64,000 nt of DNA from NCBI GenBank assembly GCA_947247005.1, contig OX365948.1, positions 12,699,455 through 12,763,454 of the forward strand. Reading direction: 5' to 3'. Positions 47,700 through 60,323 of the stretch are shown in pieces. The translations under genes and the position numbers were made by a program. Source of the stretch: Spisula solida (Eukaryota; Mollusca; Bivalvia; Venerida; Mactridae). The first letter of the stretch is position 1. Each line of letters starts with the position of its first letter. A model generated the notes under the pieces. It was not told the origin of the DNA and did no database searches. It saw only the letters and a program-made list of their open reading frames with translations.

Positions 47700-48330
47700 A
47701 TATGTATTTTAACTTGATTTGCATGACACTCCTACTTATAGAGGTTATTTACATTAATGCCAAATATAATGCGCATACACCAAAAGTGAAAACAAAGTTG
47801 AGCTCACTGCAAGTGGGCTTGACAAAAACTATCGTGAATATTATACCAAATTACTCTATGCATGAATGGCCGATATCTGTTTTCACCCCTGACTGTAATT
47901 AGGAAATTCCTTGCGACATTATCCTGCTGAAACAGAGTGGAATTGGCACTTTTTGGACACAGAGGGATGAGGTGCTTCACAAAAATCGCGGTAGCGTTAG
48001 GCGTTCAAATTCTAATTGATCACAACAAGTGATGTTCGATAGCAATGAGCAACACCTGTCCAGGTTGACTTGAACCCTGCCTTCACTTTGATGAATGGAA
48101 AACCTTGACTAGAGAATGCTATTCCATTGTTGACCTACCCAGTGATGGTGTTTGCATGTGCACAGTTCACACGATTTACATGATGACGATTTATGCGTCT
48201 TAACATATTCAACGTTAAGACCTTGTCCACGCTGGCTGCCCTTGTGGAGTCGATTGTGTGCAACTTGGCCAAATGTTTGGTATGTTGTGTGTACAGGAGT
48301 GTTAGCTGCCGTGGTCGTGACAGTTTAAAT
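47700..48330 (-). repeat. Diverged inverted copy of 40722-41640
   Basis: Read on the minus strand, TGTGCACATGCAAACACCA, TAGGTCAACAATGGAATA and GGCCGATATCTG-type blocks match 40722-41640 in order. The two copies point outward from a 6-7 kb interval. Only one copy of the 267-bp unit is present here, so the tandem duplication at 40722 came later. Confidence 0.75.
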
Positions 48331-48506
48331 GCAATTGCATTGGTGTAAAAGTTTCTGATACAGATTTAATGCCCATGCTTCATTATAAACATTCAATGCA
48401 TGGTATTTAAGTATTTTTGCATTGTTGCTTAAAACCATTACTGTTCACTGCACATGTACAAATAAAATTGCTTGATTCTTGTTTAGTTTTATTTCTGTAT
48501 TTTCAG

Positions 48507-48557
48507 GTTTGAAAAGAGGAGGAGTGCAGATGTTCAGTTTCAAGAATCCAGCCATAT
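48507..48557 (+). other. Exon-like segment, 51 bp
   Basis: The acceptor tgtattttcag and donor gtaagc are strong. In the phase left by 39722-39829 it reads FEKRRSADVQFQESSH without a stop. Product unknown; weak evidence. Confidence 0.25.
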
Positions 48558-51334
48558 GTAAGCTAGCTTGTTTCACCTTCTACTTTTGCGGCCGTTTTTT
48601 TTTAAGTTTGGATGAGGTGATGAACGGCACTGTCTTCTGTAGGTTGCTGCCATCTCTCCTCAGCTTGTCTCAAGGAACATGTCTGTGGGTTAAACTTTCT
48701 TTCGTGCCTTCTCCAGATTGGGGCAGATATGCAGTATATTGAATAGTGTCTGCTCCTCTACCATGCTGTACTGTACATATACTTTCTGTACTGTACATCC
48801 TATATCATAAAATGTGCCATTTACTAAAAATAGTCAATAAGAGGTGTCACTTACTAGGTATGTCCCAAGCATGTTGCCTAATGTTTATGCTGTTATACTT
48901 GTGGGTATGCCTATGATCATAAGGCATGATATAGTTTTGGCCAAGGTAGTGACTCCAACAGGGGTGGATGCTGTCTTGCTTGGAAATATTTGATGTAAGG
49001 GTCATGGAAGCCATATGTTTTAAAGCACAAACATCATGCAACATGTGATATCTCTTATCGACTATTTTTGTATGATACAAGGAATCCGGGTATGAAACCC
49101 TAAATGTATCAACTTGACATCTGTGTAACAGTGGAAAGTAACTATGCAATTGGCTCGTATATCAGTCAATATGTTTTCACTCCAAATGTGGAATGTCACT
49201 CCGCATGTGGATTGAAGACGCTCTCCACAAGCAGAGATCAGGCATAGAAACATGGTATACCGGTATAATCCTGTGACCTTTGCTTGTGTAAGGGTTGCAC
49301 AATGTAGACACACAACTGTGTGATAACACTCTTTTTAGACAGTCTTTAAGTGCTGCACTAATGCAGTCATGAGTGTATGGTAATTTGGGTTTTTTATACA
49401 CCAAATTGGACGTGGCAATAACTTCCAACTGTAGGGAAGAGAGAGTTGTATGATACAAGGAATCCAGGTGTGATTTATTATTTCTGCGCTCCACATGTGG
49501 AATGTATATACACTCCACAAGCAGAGAGCAGGCATAGAGACTTGGAATACAGGCCTAACTCGAACTGTTGTTCTTGGGAGTTAATAGAATAGCATCTGCT
49601 CCTCTTCCCAGTTTGACTGTTCCTGTTAAGTGTGTGTTGGCTGTCTTCACTTGGCATATATCCTTTGCTTGTGATCTTCCAATCTTATCTGTAACTGTAC
49701 TAATTACATATGAGGATGGAGGTTGGGTTGTGTTTAATCTGCATGTGTGGTAGGAGTTAAGATTGTGTTTCCTCTACATGTGTGGTACGAGGTTGGGTTG
49801 TGTTTCCTCTACTTGTGTGGTAGGAGGTTGTGTTGTGATTCCTCAACATGTGTGGTAGGAGGTTGGATTGTGTTTCCTCTACTTGTGTGGTAGGAGGTTG
49901 TGTTGTGTTTCCTCTATTTGTGTGGTAGGAGGTTGGGTTGTGTTTCCTCTACTTGTGTGGATGGAGATTGGGTTGTGTTTCATCTACATGTGTGGATGGA
50001 GGGTGGGTTGTGTTTCCTCTACTTGTGTGGTAGGAGGTTGGGTTGTGTTTCCTCTACTTGTGTTGTAAGATGTTGGGTTGTGTTTCCTCTACTTGTGTGG
50101 TAGGAGGTTGGGTTGTGTTTCCTCTACTTGTGTGGTAGGAGGTTGGGTTGTGTTTCCTCTACTTGTGTGGTAGGTGGTTGGGTTGTGTTACCTCTACATG
50201 TGTCGTAGGAGATTAGGTTGTGTTTCCTCTACATGTGTGGTAGGAGGTTGGATTGTGTTTCCTCTACTTGTGTGGTAGGAGGTTGGGTTGTGTTTCCTCT
50301 ACTTGTGTTGTAGGATGTTGGGTTGTGTTTCCTCTACTTGTGTTGTAGGAGGTTGGGTTGTGTTTCCTCTACTTGTGTGGTAGGAGGTTGGGTTGTGTTT
50401 CCTCTACTTGTGTGGTAGGAGGATGGGTTGTGTTTCCTCTACTTGTGTGGTAGGAGGTTGGGTTGTGTTTCCTCTACTTGTGTGGTAGAAGGTTGGGTTA
50501 TGTTTCCTCTGCTTGTGTGGTAGGAGGTTGGGTTGTGTTTCCTCTAAATGTGTGGTAGGAGGTTGGGTTATGTATCCTCTACTTATGTGGTAGGAGGTTA
50601 GGTTGTGTTTCCTCTACTTGTGTGGTAGGATGTTGGGTTGTGTTCCCTCTACTTGTGTGGTAGAGGTTGGGTTGTGTTTCCTCTACTTGTGTGGTAAGAG
50701 GTTGGTTTGTGTTTCCTCTACTTGTGTAGTAGGATGTTGGGTTGTGTTTCCTCTACTTGTGTGGTAGAGGTTGGGTTGTGTTTCCTCTACTTGTGTGGTA
50801 GGATGTTGGGTTGTGTTTCCTCTACTTGTGTGGTAGAGGTTGGGTTGTGTGGTAGGAGGTTGGGTTATGTTTCCTCTACTTGTGTGGTAGATGGTTGGGT
50901 TGTGTTACCTCTACATGTGTCGTAGGAGATTAGGTTGTGTTTGCTTCTACATATGTGGTAGAAGATTGGGTTGTGTTTCCTCTACATGTGTGGTAGGAGG
51001 TAGGATTGTGTTTCCTCTACTTGTGTGGATGGAGATTGGGTTGTGTTTCCTCTACTTGTGTGGTAGGAGGTTGGGTTGTGTTTCCTCTACTTGTGTGGTA
51101 GGAGGTTGGGTTGTGTTTCCTCTACTTGTGTGGTAGGTGGTTGGGTTGTGTTACCTCTACATGTGTCGTAGGAGATTAGGTTGTGTTTGCTTCTACATAT
51201 GTGGTAGAAGGTTGGGTTGTGTTTCCTCTACATGTGAGGTAGGAGGTTGGATTGTGTTTCCTCTACTTGTGTGGATGGAGATTGGGTTGTGTTTCCTCTA
51301 CTTGTGTGGTAGGAGGTTGGGTTGTGTTTCCTCT

Positions 51335-54330
51335 ACTTGTGTGGTAGGAGGTTGGATTGTGTTTCCTCTACTTGTGTGGATGGAGATTGGGTTGTGTTTC
51401 CTCTACTTGTGTGGATGGAGATTGGGTTGTGTTTCCTCTACTTGTGTGGTAGGAGGTTGGGTTGTGTTTCCTCTACTTGTGTGGTAGAAGGTTGGTTTGT
51501 GTTTCCTCTACATGTGTGGTAGGAGGTTGGGTTGTGTTTCCTCTACTTGTGTTGATGGAGATTGGGTTGTGTTTCCTCTACTTGTGTGGTAGGAGGTTGG
51601 GTTGTGTTTCCTCTACTTGTGTGGTAGGAGGTTGGGTTGTGTTACCTCTACATGTGTCGTAGGAGATTAGGTTGTGTTTGCTTCTACATATGTGGTAGAA
51701 GGTTGGGTTGTGTTTCCTCTACATGTGTGGTAGGAGGTTGGATTGTGTTTCCTCTACTTGTGTGGATGGAGATCGGGTTGTGTTTCCTCTACTTGTGTGG
51801 TAGGTGGTTGGGTTGTGTTACCTCTACATGTGTGGTAGGAGGTTGGATTGTGTTTCCTCTACTTGTGTGGATGGAGATCGGGTTGTGTTTCCTCTACTTG
51901 TGTGGTAGAAGGTTGGGTTGTGTTTCCTCTACTTATGTGGTAGGAGGTTGGATTGTGTTTCCTCTACTTGTGTGGATGGAGATTGGGTTGTGTTTCCTCT
52001 ACTTGTGTGGTAGGAGGTTGGGTTGTGTTTCCTCTACTTGTGTGGTAGGAGGTTGGGTTTTGTTTCCTCTACTTGTGTGGTAGGTGGTTGGGTTGTGTTA
52101 CCTCTACATGTGTTGTAGGAGATTAGGTTGTGTTTGCTTCTACATATGTGGTAGAAGGTTGGGTTGTATTTCCTCTACATGTGTGGTAGGAGGTTGGATT
52201 GTGTTTCCTCTACTTGTGTGGATGGAGATTGGGTTGTGTTTCCTCTACTTGTGTGGTAGGTCGTTAGGTTGTGTTACCTCTAAATGTGTGGTAGGAGGTT
52301 GGATTGTGTTTCCTCTACTTGTGTGGTAGGAGGTTGGGTTGTGTTTCCTCTACATGTGTGGTAGGAGGTTGGATTGTGTTTCCTCTACTTGTGTGGTAGG
52401 AGGTTAGGTTATGTTCCCTTCATGTGTGTTTTTGGAGGTTGGGTTGTGTTTCCTCTACCTGCGTGGATGGAGGTTGGGTTGTGTTTCCTCTACTTGTGTG
52501 GTAGATGGTTGGGTTGTGTTTCCTCTACATGTGTGGTAGGAGGTTGGATTGTGTTTCCTCTACTTGTGTGGATGGAGATTGGGTTGTGTTTCCTCTACTT
52601 GTGTGGTAGGAGGTTGGGATGTGTTTCCTCTACTTGTGTGGTAGGAGGTTGGGTTGTGTTTCCTCTACTTGTGTGGTAGGTGGTTGGGTTGTGTTACCTC
52701 TACATGTGTCGTAGGAGATTAGGTTGTGTTTGCTTCTACATGTGTGGTAGGAGGTTGGGTTGTGTTTCCTCTACATGTGTGGTAGGAGGTTGGATTGTGT
52801 TTCCTCTACTTGTGTGGATGGAGATTGGGTTGTGTTTCCTCTACTTGTGTGGTAGGTGGTTGGGTTGTGTTACCTCTACATGTGTGGTAGGAGGTTGGAT
52901 TGTGTTTCCTCTGCTTGTGTGGTAGGAGGTTGGGTTGTGTTTCATCTACTTGTGTGGTATGAGGTTGGGTTGTGTTTCCTCTACCTGTGTGGATGGAGGT
53001 GGGTTGTGTTTCCTCTACTTGTGTGGTAGGAGGTTGGGTTGTGTTTCCTCTACTTGTGTGGTAGGAGGTTGGGTTGTGATTCCTCTACTTGTGTGGTAGG
53101 TGGTTGGGTTGCGTTACCTCCACATGTGTGGTAGGAGGTTGGGTTGTGTTACCTCTACATGTGTCGTAGGAGATAAGGTTGTGTTTCCTCTACTTGTGTG
53201 GTAGTAGGTTGGGTTGTGTTTCCTCTACATGTGTGGTAGGAGGTAGGATTGTGTTTCCTCTACTTGTGTGGATGGCGATTGGGTTGTGTTTCCTCTACTT
53301 GTGTGGTAGGAGGTTGGGTTGTGTTTCCTCTACTTGTGTGGATGGAGATTGGGTTGTGTTTCCTCTACTTGTGTGGTAGGTGGTTGGGTTGTGTTACCTC
53401 TACATGTGTCGTAGGAGATTAGGTTGTGTTTGCTTCTACATATGTGGTAGAAGGTTGGGTTGTGTTTCCTCTACATGTGTGGTAGGAGGTTGGATTGTGT
53501 TTCCTCTACTTGTGTGGATGGAGATTGGGTTGTGTTTCCTCTACATGTGTGGTAGAAGGTTGGGTTGTGTTTCCTCTACTTGTGTGGTAGGAGGTTGGGT
53601 TGTGTTTCCTCTACATGTGTGGTAGGAGGTTGGGTTGTGTTTCCTCTACATGTGTGGTAGGAGGTTGGATTGTGTTTCCTCTACTTGTGTGGTAGGAGGT
53701 TGGATTGTGTTTCCTCTACTTGTGTGGATGGAGATTGGGTTGTGTTTCCTCTACTTGTGTGGTAGGAGGTTGGGTTGTGTTTCCTCTACTTGTGTGGTAG
53801 GAGGTTGGGTTGTGTTTCCTCTACTTGTGTGGTAGGTGGTTGGGTTGTGTTACCTCTACATGTGTCGTAGGAGATTATGTTGTGTTTGCTTCTACATATG
53901 TGGTAGAAGGTTGGGTTGTGTTTCCTCTACATGTGTGGTAGGAGGTTGGATTGTGTTTCCTCTACTTGTGTGGATGGAGATTGGGTTGTGTTTCCTCTTC
54001 TTGTGTGGTAGGTGGTTGGGTTGTGTTACCTCTACATGTGTGGTAGGAGGTTGGATTGTGTTTCCTCTACTTGTGTGGATGGAGATCGGGTTGTGTTTCC
54101 TCTACTTGTGTGGTAGGAGGTTGGGTTGTGTTTCCTCTACTTGTGTGGTAGGAGGTTGGGTTGTGTTTCCTCTACTTGTGTGGTAGGAGGTTGGGTTGTG
54201 TTTCCTCTACTTGTGTGGTAGGAGGTTGGATTGTGTTTCCTGTACTTGTGTGGTAGGAGGTTGGGTTGTGTTTCTTCTACATGTGTGGTAGGAGGTTGGG
54301 TTGTGTTTCCTCTACTTGTGTGGTAGGAGG
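51335..54330 (+). repeat. Higher-order block A inside the 35-bp array
   Basis: The order of unit variants matches block B (54593-57518) over about 3 kb. The offset is 3258 bp at the left and 3188 bp after about 52080, meaning two 35-bp units were gained or lost. Only a few substitutions separate the blocks. Confidence 0.88.
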
Positions 54331-54592
54331 TTGGGTTGTGTTTCCTCTACTTGTGTGGTAGGAGGTTGGGTTATGTTTCCTCTACTTGTGTGATAGGAGG
54401 TTGGGTTGTGTTTCCTTTACATGTGTGGTAGGAGGTTGGATTGTGTTTCCTCTACTTGTGTGGATGGAGATTGGTTTGTGTTTCCTCTACTTGTGTAGTA
54501 GGATGTTGGGTTGTGTTTCGTCTACTTGTGTGGTAGAGGTTGGGTTGTGTTTCCTCTACTTGTGTGGTAGGAGGTTGGATTGTGTTTCCTCT

Positions 54593-57518
54593 ACTTGTGT
54601 GGTAGGAGGTTGGATTGTGTTTCCTCTACTTGTGTGGATGGAGATTGGGTTGTGTTTCCTCTACTTGTGTGGATGGAGATTGGGTTGTGTTTCCTCTACT
54701 TGTGTGGTAGGAGGTTGGGTTGTGTTTCCTCTACTTGTGTGGTAGAAGGTTGGTTTGTGTTTCCTCTACATGTGTGGTAGGAGGTTGGGTTGTGTTTCCT
54801 CTACTTGTGTTGATGGAGATTGGGTTGTGTTTCCTCTACTTGTGTGGTAGGAGGTTGGGTTGTGTTTCCTCTACTTGTGTGGTAGGAGGTTGGGTTGTGT
54901 TACCTCTACATGTGTCGTAGGAGATTAGGTTGTGTTTGCTTCTACATATGTGGTAGAAGGTTGGGTTGTGTTTCCTCTACATGTGTGGTAGGAGGTTGGA
55001 TTGTGTTTCCTCTACTTGTGTGGATGGAGATCGGGTTGTGTTTCCTCTACTTGTGTGGTAGGTGGTTGGGTTGTGTTACCTCTACATGTGTGGTAGGAGG
55101 TTGGATTGTGTTTCCTCTACTTGTGTGGATGGAGATCGGGTTGTGTTTCCTCTACTTGTGTGGTAGAAGGTTGGGTTGTGTTTCCTCTACTTGTGTGGTA
55201 GGAGGTTGGATTGTGTTTCCTCTACTTGTGTGGATGGAGATTGGGTTGTGTTTCCTCTACTTGTGTGGTAGGTGGTTGGGTTGTGTTACCTCTACATGTG
55301 TTGTAGGAGATTAGGTTGTGTTTGCTTCTACATATGTGGTAGAAGGTTGGGTTGTATTTCCTCTACATGTGTGGTAGGAGGTTGGATTGTGTTTCCTCTA
55401 CTTGTGTGGATGGAGATTGGGTTGTGTTTCCTCTACTTGTGTGGTAGGTCGTTAGGTTGTGTTACCTCTAAATGTGTGGTAGGAGGTTGGATTGTGTTTC
55501 CTCTACTTGTGTGGTAGGAGGTTGGGTTGTGTTTCCTCTACATGTGTGGTAGGAGGTTGGATTGTGTTTCCTCTACTTGTGTGGTAGGAGGTTAGGTTAT
55601 GTTCCCTTCATGTGTGTTTTTGGAGGTTGGGTTGTGTTTCCTCTACCTGCGTGGATGGAGGTTGGGTTGTGTTTCCTCTACTTGTGTGGTAGATGGTTGG
55701 GTTGTGTTTCCTCTACATGTGTGGTAGGAGGTTGGATTGTGTTTCCTCTACTTGTGTGGATGGAGATTGGGTTGTGTTTCCTCTACTTGTGTGGTAGGAG
55801 GTTGGGATGTGTTTCCTCTACTTGTGTGGTAGGAGGTTGGGTTGTGTTTCCTCTACTTGTGTGGTAGGTGGTTGGGTTGTGTTACCTCTACATGTGTCGT
55901 AGGAGATTAGGTTGTGTTTGCTTCTACATGTGTGGTAGGAGGTTGGGTTGTGTTTCCTCTACATGTGTGGTAGGAGGTTGGATTGTGTTTCCTCTACTTG
56001 TGTGGATGGAGATTGGGTTGTGTTTCCTCTACTTGTGTGGTAGGTGGTTGGGTTGTGTTACCTCTACATGTGTGGTAGGAGGTTGGATTGTGTTTCCTCT
56101 GCTTGTGTGGTAGGAGGTTGGGTTGTGTTTCATCTACTTGTGTGGTATGAGGTTGGGTTGTGTTTCCTCTACCTGTGTGGATGGAGGTGGGTTGTGTTTC
56201 CTCTACTTGTGTGGTAGGAGGTTGGGTTGTGTTTCCTCTACTTGTGTGGTAGGAGGTTGGGTTGTGATTCCTCTACTTGTGTGGTAGGTGGTTGGGTTGC
56301 GTTACCTCCACATGTGTGGTAGGAGGTTGGGTTGTGTTACCTCTACATGTGTCGTAGGAGATTAGGTTGTGTTTCCTCTACTTGTGTGGTAGTAGGTTGG
56401 GTTGTGTTTCCTCTACATGTGTGGTAGGAGGTAGGATTGTGTTTCCTCTACTTGTGTGGATGGCGATTGGGTTGTGTTTCCTCTACTTGTGTGGTAGGAG
56501 GTTGGGTTGTGTTTCCTCTACTTGTGTGGATGGAGATTGGGTTGTGTTTCCTCTACTTGTGTGGTAGGTGGTTGGGTTGTGTTACCTCTACATGTGTCGT
56601 AGGAGATTAGGTTGTGTTTGCTTCTACATATGTGGTAGAAGGTTGGGTTGTGTTTCCTCTACATGTGTGGTAGGAGGTTGGATTGTGTTTCCTCTACTTG
56701 TGTGGATGGAGATTGGGTTGTGTTTCCTCTACATGTGTGGTAGAAGGTTGGGTTGTGTTTCCTCTACTTGTGTGGTAGGAGGTTGGGTTGTGTTTCCTCT
56801 ACATGTGTGGTAGGAGGTTGGGTTGTGTTTCCTCTACATGTGTGGTAGGAGGTTGGATTGTGTTTCCTCTACTTGTGTGGTAGGAGGTTGGATTGTGTTT
56901 CCTCTACTTGTGTGGATTGAGATTGGGTTGTGTTTCCTCTACTTGTGTGGTAGGAGGTTGGGTTGTGTTTCCTCTACTTGTGTGGTAGGAGGTTGGGTTG
57001 TGTTTCCTCTACTTGTGTGGTAGGTGGTTGGGTTGTGTTACCTCTACATGTGTCGTAGGAGATTATGTTGTGTTTGCTTCTACATATGTGGTAGAAGGTT
57101 GGGTTGTGTTTCCTCTACATGTGTGGTAGGAGGTTGGATTGTGTTTCCTCTACTTGTGTGGATGGAGATTGGGTTGTGTTTCCTCTACTTGTGTGGTAGG
57201 TGGTTGGGTTGTGTTACCTCTACATGTGTGGTAGGAGGTTGGATTGTGTTTCCTCTACTTGTGTGGATGGAGATCGGGTTGTGTTTCCTCTACTTGTGTG
57301 GTAGGAGGTTGGGTTGTGTTTCCTCTACTTGTGTGGTAGGAGGTTGGGTTGTGTTTCCTCTACTTGTGTGGTAGGAGGTTGGGTTGTGTTTCCTCTACTT
57401 GTGTGGTAGGAGGTTGGATTGTGTTTCCTGTACTTGTGTGGTAGGAGGTTGGGTTGTGTTTCCTCTACATGTGTGGTAGGAGGTTGGGTTGTGTTTCCTC
57501 TACTTGTGTAGTAGGAGG
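54593..57518 (+). repeat. Higher-order block B inside the 35-bp array
   Basis: A near-identical tandem copy of block A. Example differences: GATAAGG at 53171 versus GATTAGG at the matching site near 56360, and GGATGGAG near 53720 versus GGATTGAG in block B. Confidence 0.88.
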
Positions 57519-58264
57519 TTGGGTTGTGTTTCCTCTACTTGTGTGGTAGGAGGTTGGATTGTGTTTCCTCTACTTGTGTGGATGGAGATCGGGTTGTGTT
57601 TCCTCTACTTGTGTGGTAGGAGGTTGGGTTGTGTTTCCTCTACTTGTGTGGTAGGAGGTTGGGTTGTGTTTCCTCTACTTGTGTGGTAGGAGGTTGGGTT
57701 GTGTTTCCTCTACATGTGTGGTAGGCGGTTGGGTTGTGTTTCCTCTACTTGTGTGGTAGGAGGTTGGATTGTGTTTCCTGTACTTGTGTGGTAGGAGGTT
57801 GGGTTGTGTTTCCTCTACATGTGTGGTAGGAGGTTGGGTTGTGTTTCCTCTACTTGTGTGGTAGGAGGTTGGGTTGTGTTTCCTCTACATGTGTGGTAGG
57901 AGGTTGGGTTGTGTTTCCTCCACATGTGTGGTAGGAGGTTGGGTTGTGTTTCCTTTACATGTGTGGTAGGAGGTTGGATTGTGTTTCCTCTACTTGTGTG
58001 GATGGAGATTGGGTTGTGTTTCCTCTACTAGTGTGGTAGGAGGTTGGGTTGTGTTTCCTCTACTTTTGTGGTAGGAGGTTGGGTTGTGTTTCCTCTACTT
58101 GTGTGGTAGGAGGTTGGGTTGTTTTTTCTATACATGTGTGGATGGAGATTGGGTTGTGTTTCCTCTACCTGTGTGGATGGAGGTTGGGTTGTGTTTCCTC
58201 TACTTGTGTGGTAGGAGGTTGGGTTGTGTTTCCTCTACATGTGTTGTAGGAGGTTGGGTTGTGT

Positions 58265-58910
58265 TTCCTCTACTTTATGGTGGGAGGTTGGGTTGTGTTT
58301 CCTCTACAAATGTGGTAGGAGGTTGGGTTGTGTTTCCTCTTCTTGAGTGGTAGGTGGTTGGTTGTGTTTCCTCTACATGTGTCATAGGAGATTAGGTTGT
58401 GTTTGCTTCTACATATGTGGTAGGAGGGTGGGTTGTGTTTCCTCTACTTGTGTGGTGGGAGGTTGGGTTGTTTCTCCTCTACATATGTGGTAGGAGGTTG
58501 GGTTGTGTTTCTTCTACTTGTGTGGGGGGAGGTTGGGTTGTTTCTCCTCTACATATGTGGTAGGAGGGTGGGTTGTGTTTCCTCTACCTGTGTGGATGGA
58601 GGTTGGGTTGTGTTTCCTCTACTTGTGTGGTAGGAGGTTGGGTTGTGTTTCCTCTACATGTGTTGTAGGAGGTTCGGTTGTGTTTCCTCTACTTTATGGT
58701 GGGAGGTTGGGTTGTGTTTCCTCTACATATGTGGTAGGAGGTTGGGTTGTGTTTCCTCTTCTTGAGTGGTAGGTGGTTGGTTGTGTTTCCTCTACATGTG
58801 TCATAGGAGATTAGGTTGTGTTTGCTTCTACATATGTGGTAGGAGGGTGGGTTGTGTTTCCTCTACTTGTGTGGTGGGAGGTTGGGTTGTTTCTCCTCTA
58901 CATATGTGGT
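58265..58910 (+). repeat. Second higher-order duplication, ~420 bp (12 units)
   Basis: The rare variants CTTTATGGTGGGAGG, CTCTTCTTGAGTGGTAGG and TGTCATAGGAGATTAGG occur in the same order near 58270-58490 and 58690-58910. Confidence 0.8.
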
Positions 58911-59913
58911 AGGAGGTTGGGTTGTGTTTACTCTACTTGTGTGGTGGGAGGCTGGGTTGTGTTCCCTCTACTTGTGTGGTAGAGGTTGGGTTGTGTTTCC
59001 TCTACTTGTGTGGTAGGAGGTTGGGTTGTGTTTCCTCTACTTGTGTGGTAGGAGGTCGGGTTGTGTTTCCTCTACCTGTGTGGATGGAGGTGGGTTGTGT
59101 TTCCTGTACCTGTGTGGATGGAGGTGGGTTGTGTTTCCTCTACATGTGTGGTAGGAGGTTGGGTTGTGTTTCCTCTACTTGTGTGGTAGGAGGTTGGGTT
59201 GTGTTTCCTCTACCTGTGTGGTAGGAGGTTGGGTTGTGTTTCCTCTACCTGTGTGGATGGAGGTAGGTTGTGTTTCCTGTACCTGTGTGGATGGAGGTGG
59301 GTTGTGTTTCCTCTACATGTGTGGTAGGAGGTTGGGTTGTGTTTCCTCTACTTGTGTGGTAGGAGGTTGGGTTGTGTTTCCTCTACCTGTGTGGTAGGAG
59401 GTTGGGTTGTGTTTCCTCTACCTGTGTGGATGGAGGTGGGTTGTGTTTCCTGTACCTGTGTGGTAGGAGGTTGGGTTGTGTTTTCTCTACCTGTGTGGTA
59501 GGAGGTTGGGTTGTGTTTTCTCTACTTGTGTGATAGGAGGTTGGGTTGTGTTTCCTCTACCTGTGTGGTAGGAGGTTGGGTTGTGTTTCCTCTACTTGTG
59601 TGGTAGGAGGTTGGGTTGTGTTTCCTCTACCTGTGTGGATGGAGGTGGGTTGTGTTTCCTCTACTTGTGTGGTAGGAGGTTGGGTTGTGTTTTCTATACA
59701 TGTGTGGATGGAGATTGGGTTGTGTTTCCTCTACCTGTGTGGATGGAGGTTGGGTTGTGTTTCCTCTACTTGTGTGGTAGGAGGTTGGGTTTTGTTTCCT
59801 CTACATGTGTGGTAGGAGGTTGGGTTGTGTTTCCTCTTCTTGAGTGGTAGGTGGTTGGTTGTGTTTCCTCTAAATGTGTCGTAGGAGATTAGGTTGTGTT
59901 TGCTTCTACATAT

Positions 59914-60323
59914 CGAGGGGTTAGAGTCAGAACCTGCTATATGCCATTTCCGTATGTTTTCAGGGGAGCTATTTAATATAACTATTCTTTAAATATAACA
60001 AGTTTTTACTTTTAAATTATCAAAGCAGGTACAAAATTAACTACTCTAATTGACTGTATAAAATATTTAACAAATGTTAAGAATATTTGTCATTTAAATA
60101 CCGAAATATTATTTAACCCTGAAACACTCGCTGTATGATATGCTGTGAAGGGAGGCAGACGTGTTTGGATACCTCATGTCGACAGGCAGCCGATGATAAA
60201 ACAACAGATAGCCTGTCAATTCTATACCACACTTTATTATGATAACTAACCGAGATAAACTACTTCAAGCATTCTATACACACATTTAAAATGTCAGACA
60301 GTGTTACTATGAAATACATTGTA
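59914..60323. other. Unique spacer, nothing recognised
   Basis: AT-rich, no open frame or repeat seen. Confidence 0.5.

Larger units (their letters stand above)
49713..59913 (+). repeat. 10.2-kb array of a 35-bp G/T-rich minisatellite, ~290 copies
   Basis: The unit contains GTGGTAGGAGGTTGGGTTGT followed by GTTTCCTCTACTTGT. Variants (GATGGAGATTGGG, TACCTCTACATGTGTCGTAG, GCTTCTACATATG) recur in blocks. Every unit carries GGTAGGAGGTTGGG, a two-tier G-quadruplex pattern, always on the plus strand. All frames are open for long stretches only because stops are rare in the unit and 35 is not divisible by three. No gene. Confidence 0.97.

Noticed and set aside
40722..48330. Polinton/Maverick element bounded by long inverted repeats
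   Set aside because: The interval has no integrase, polymerase or capsid-type genes, and no AG..CT ends or 6-bp duplication are visible.
49868..59850. Many long overlapping plus-strand frames of a Cys/Leu/Val-rich repeat protein
   Set aside because: They follow from the 35-bp unit having few stops. They occur in all three frames and start at arbitrary ATGs. No splice or conservation evidence suggests protein.
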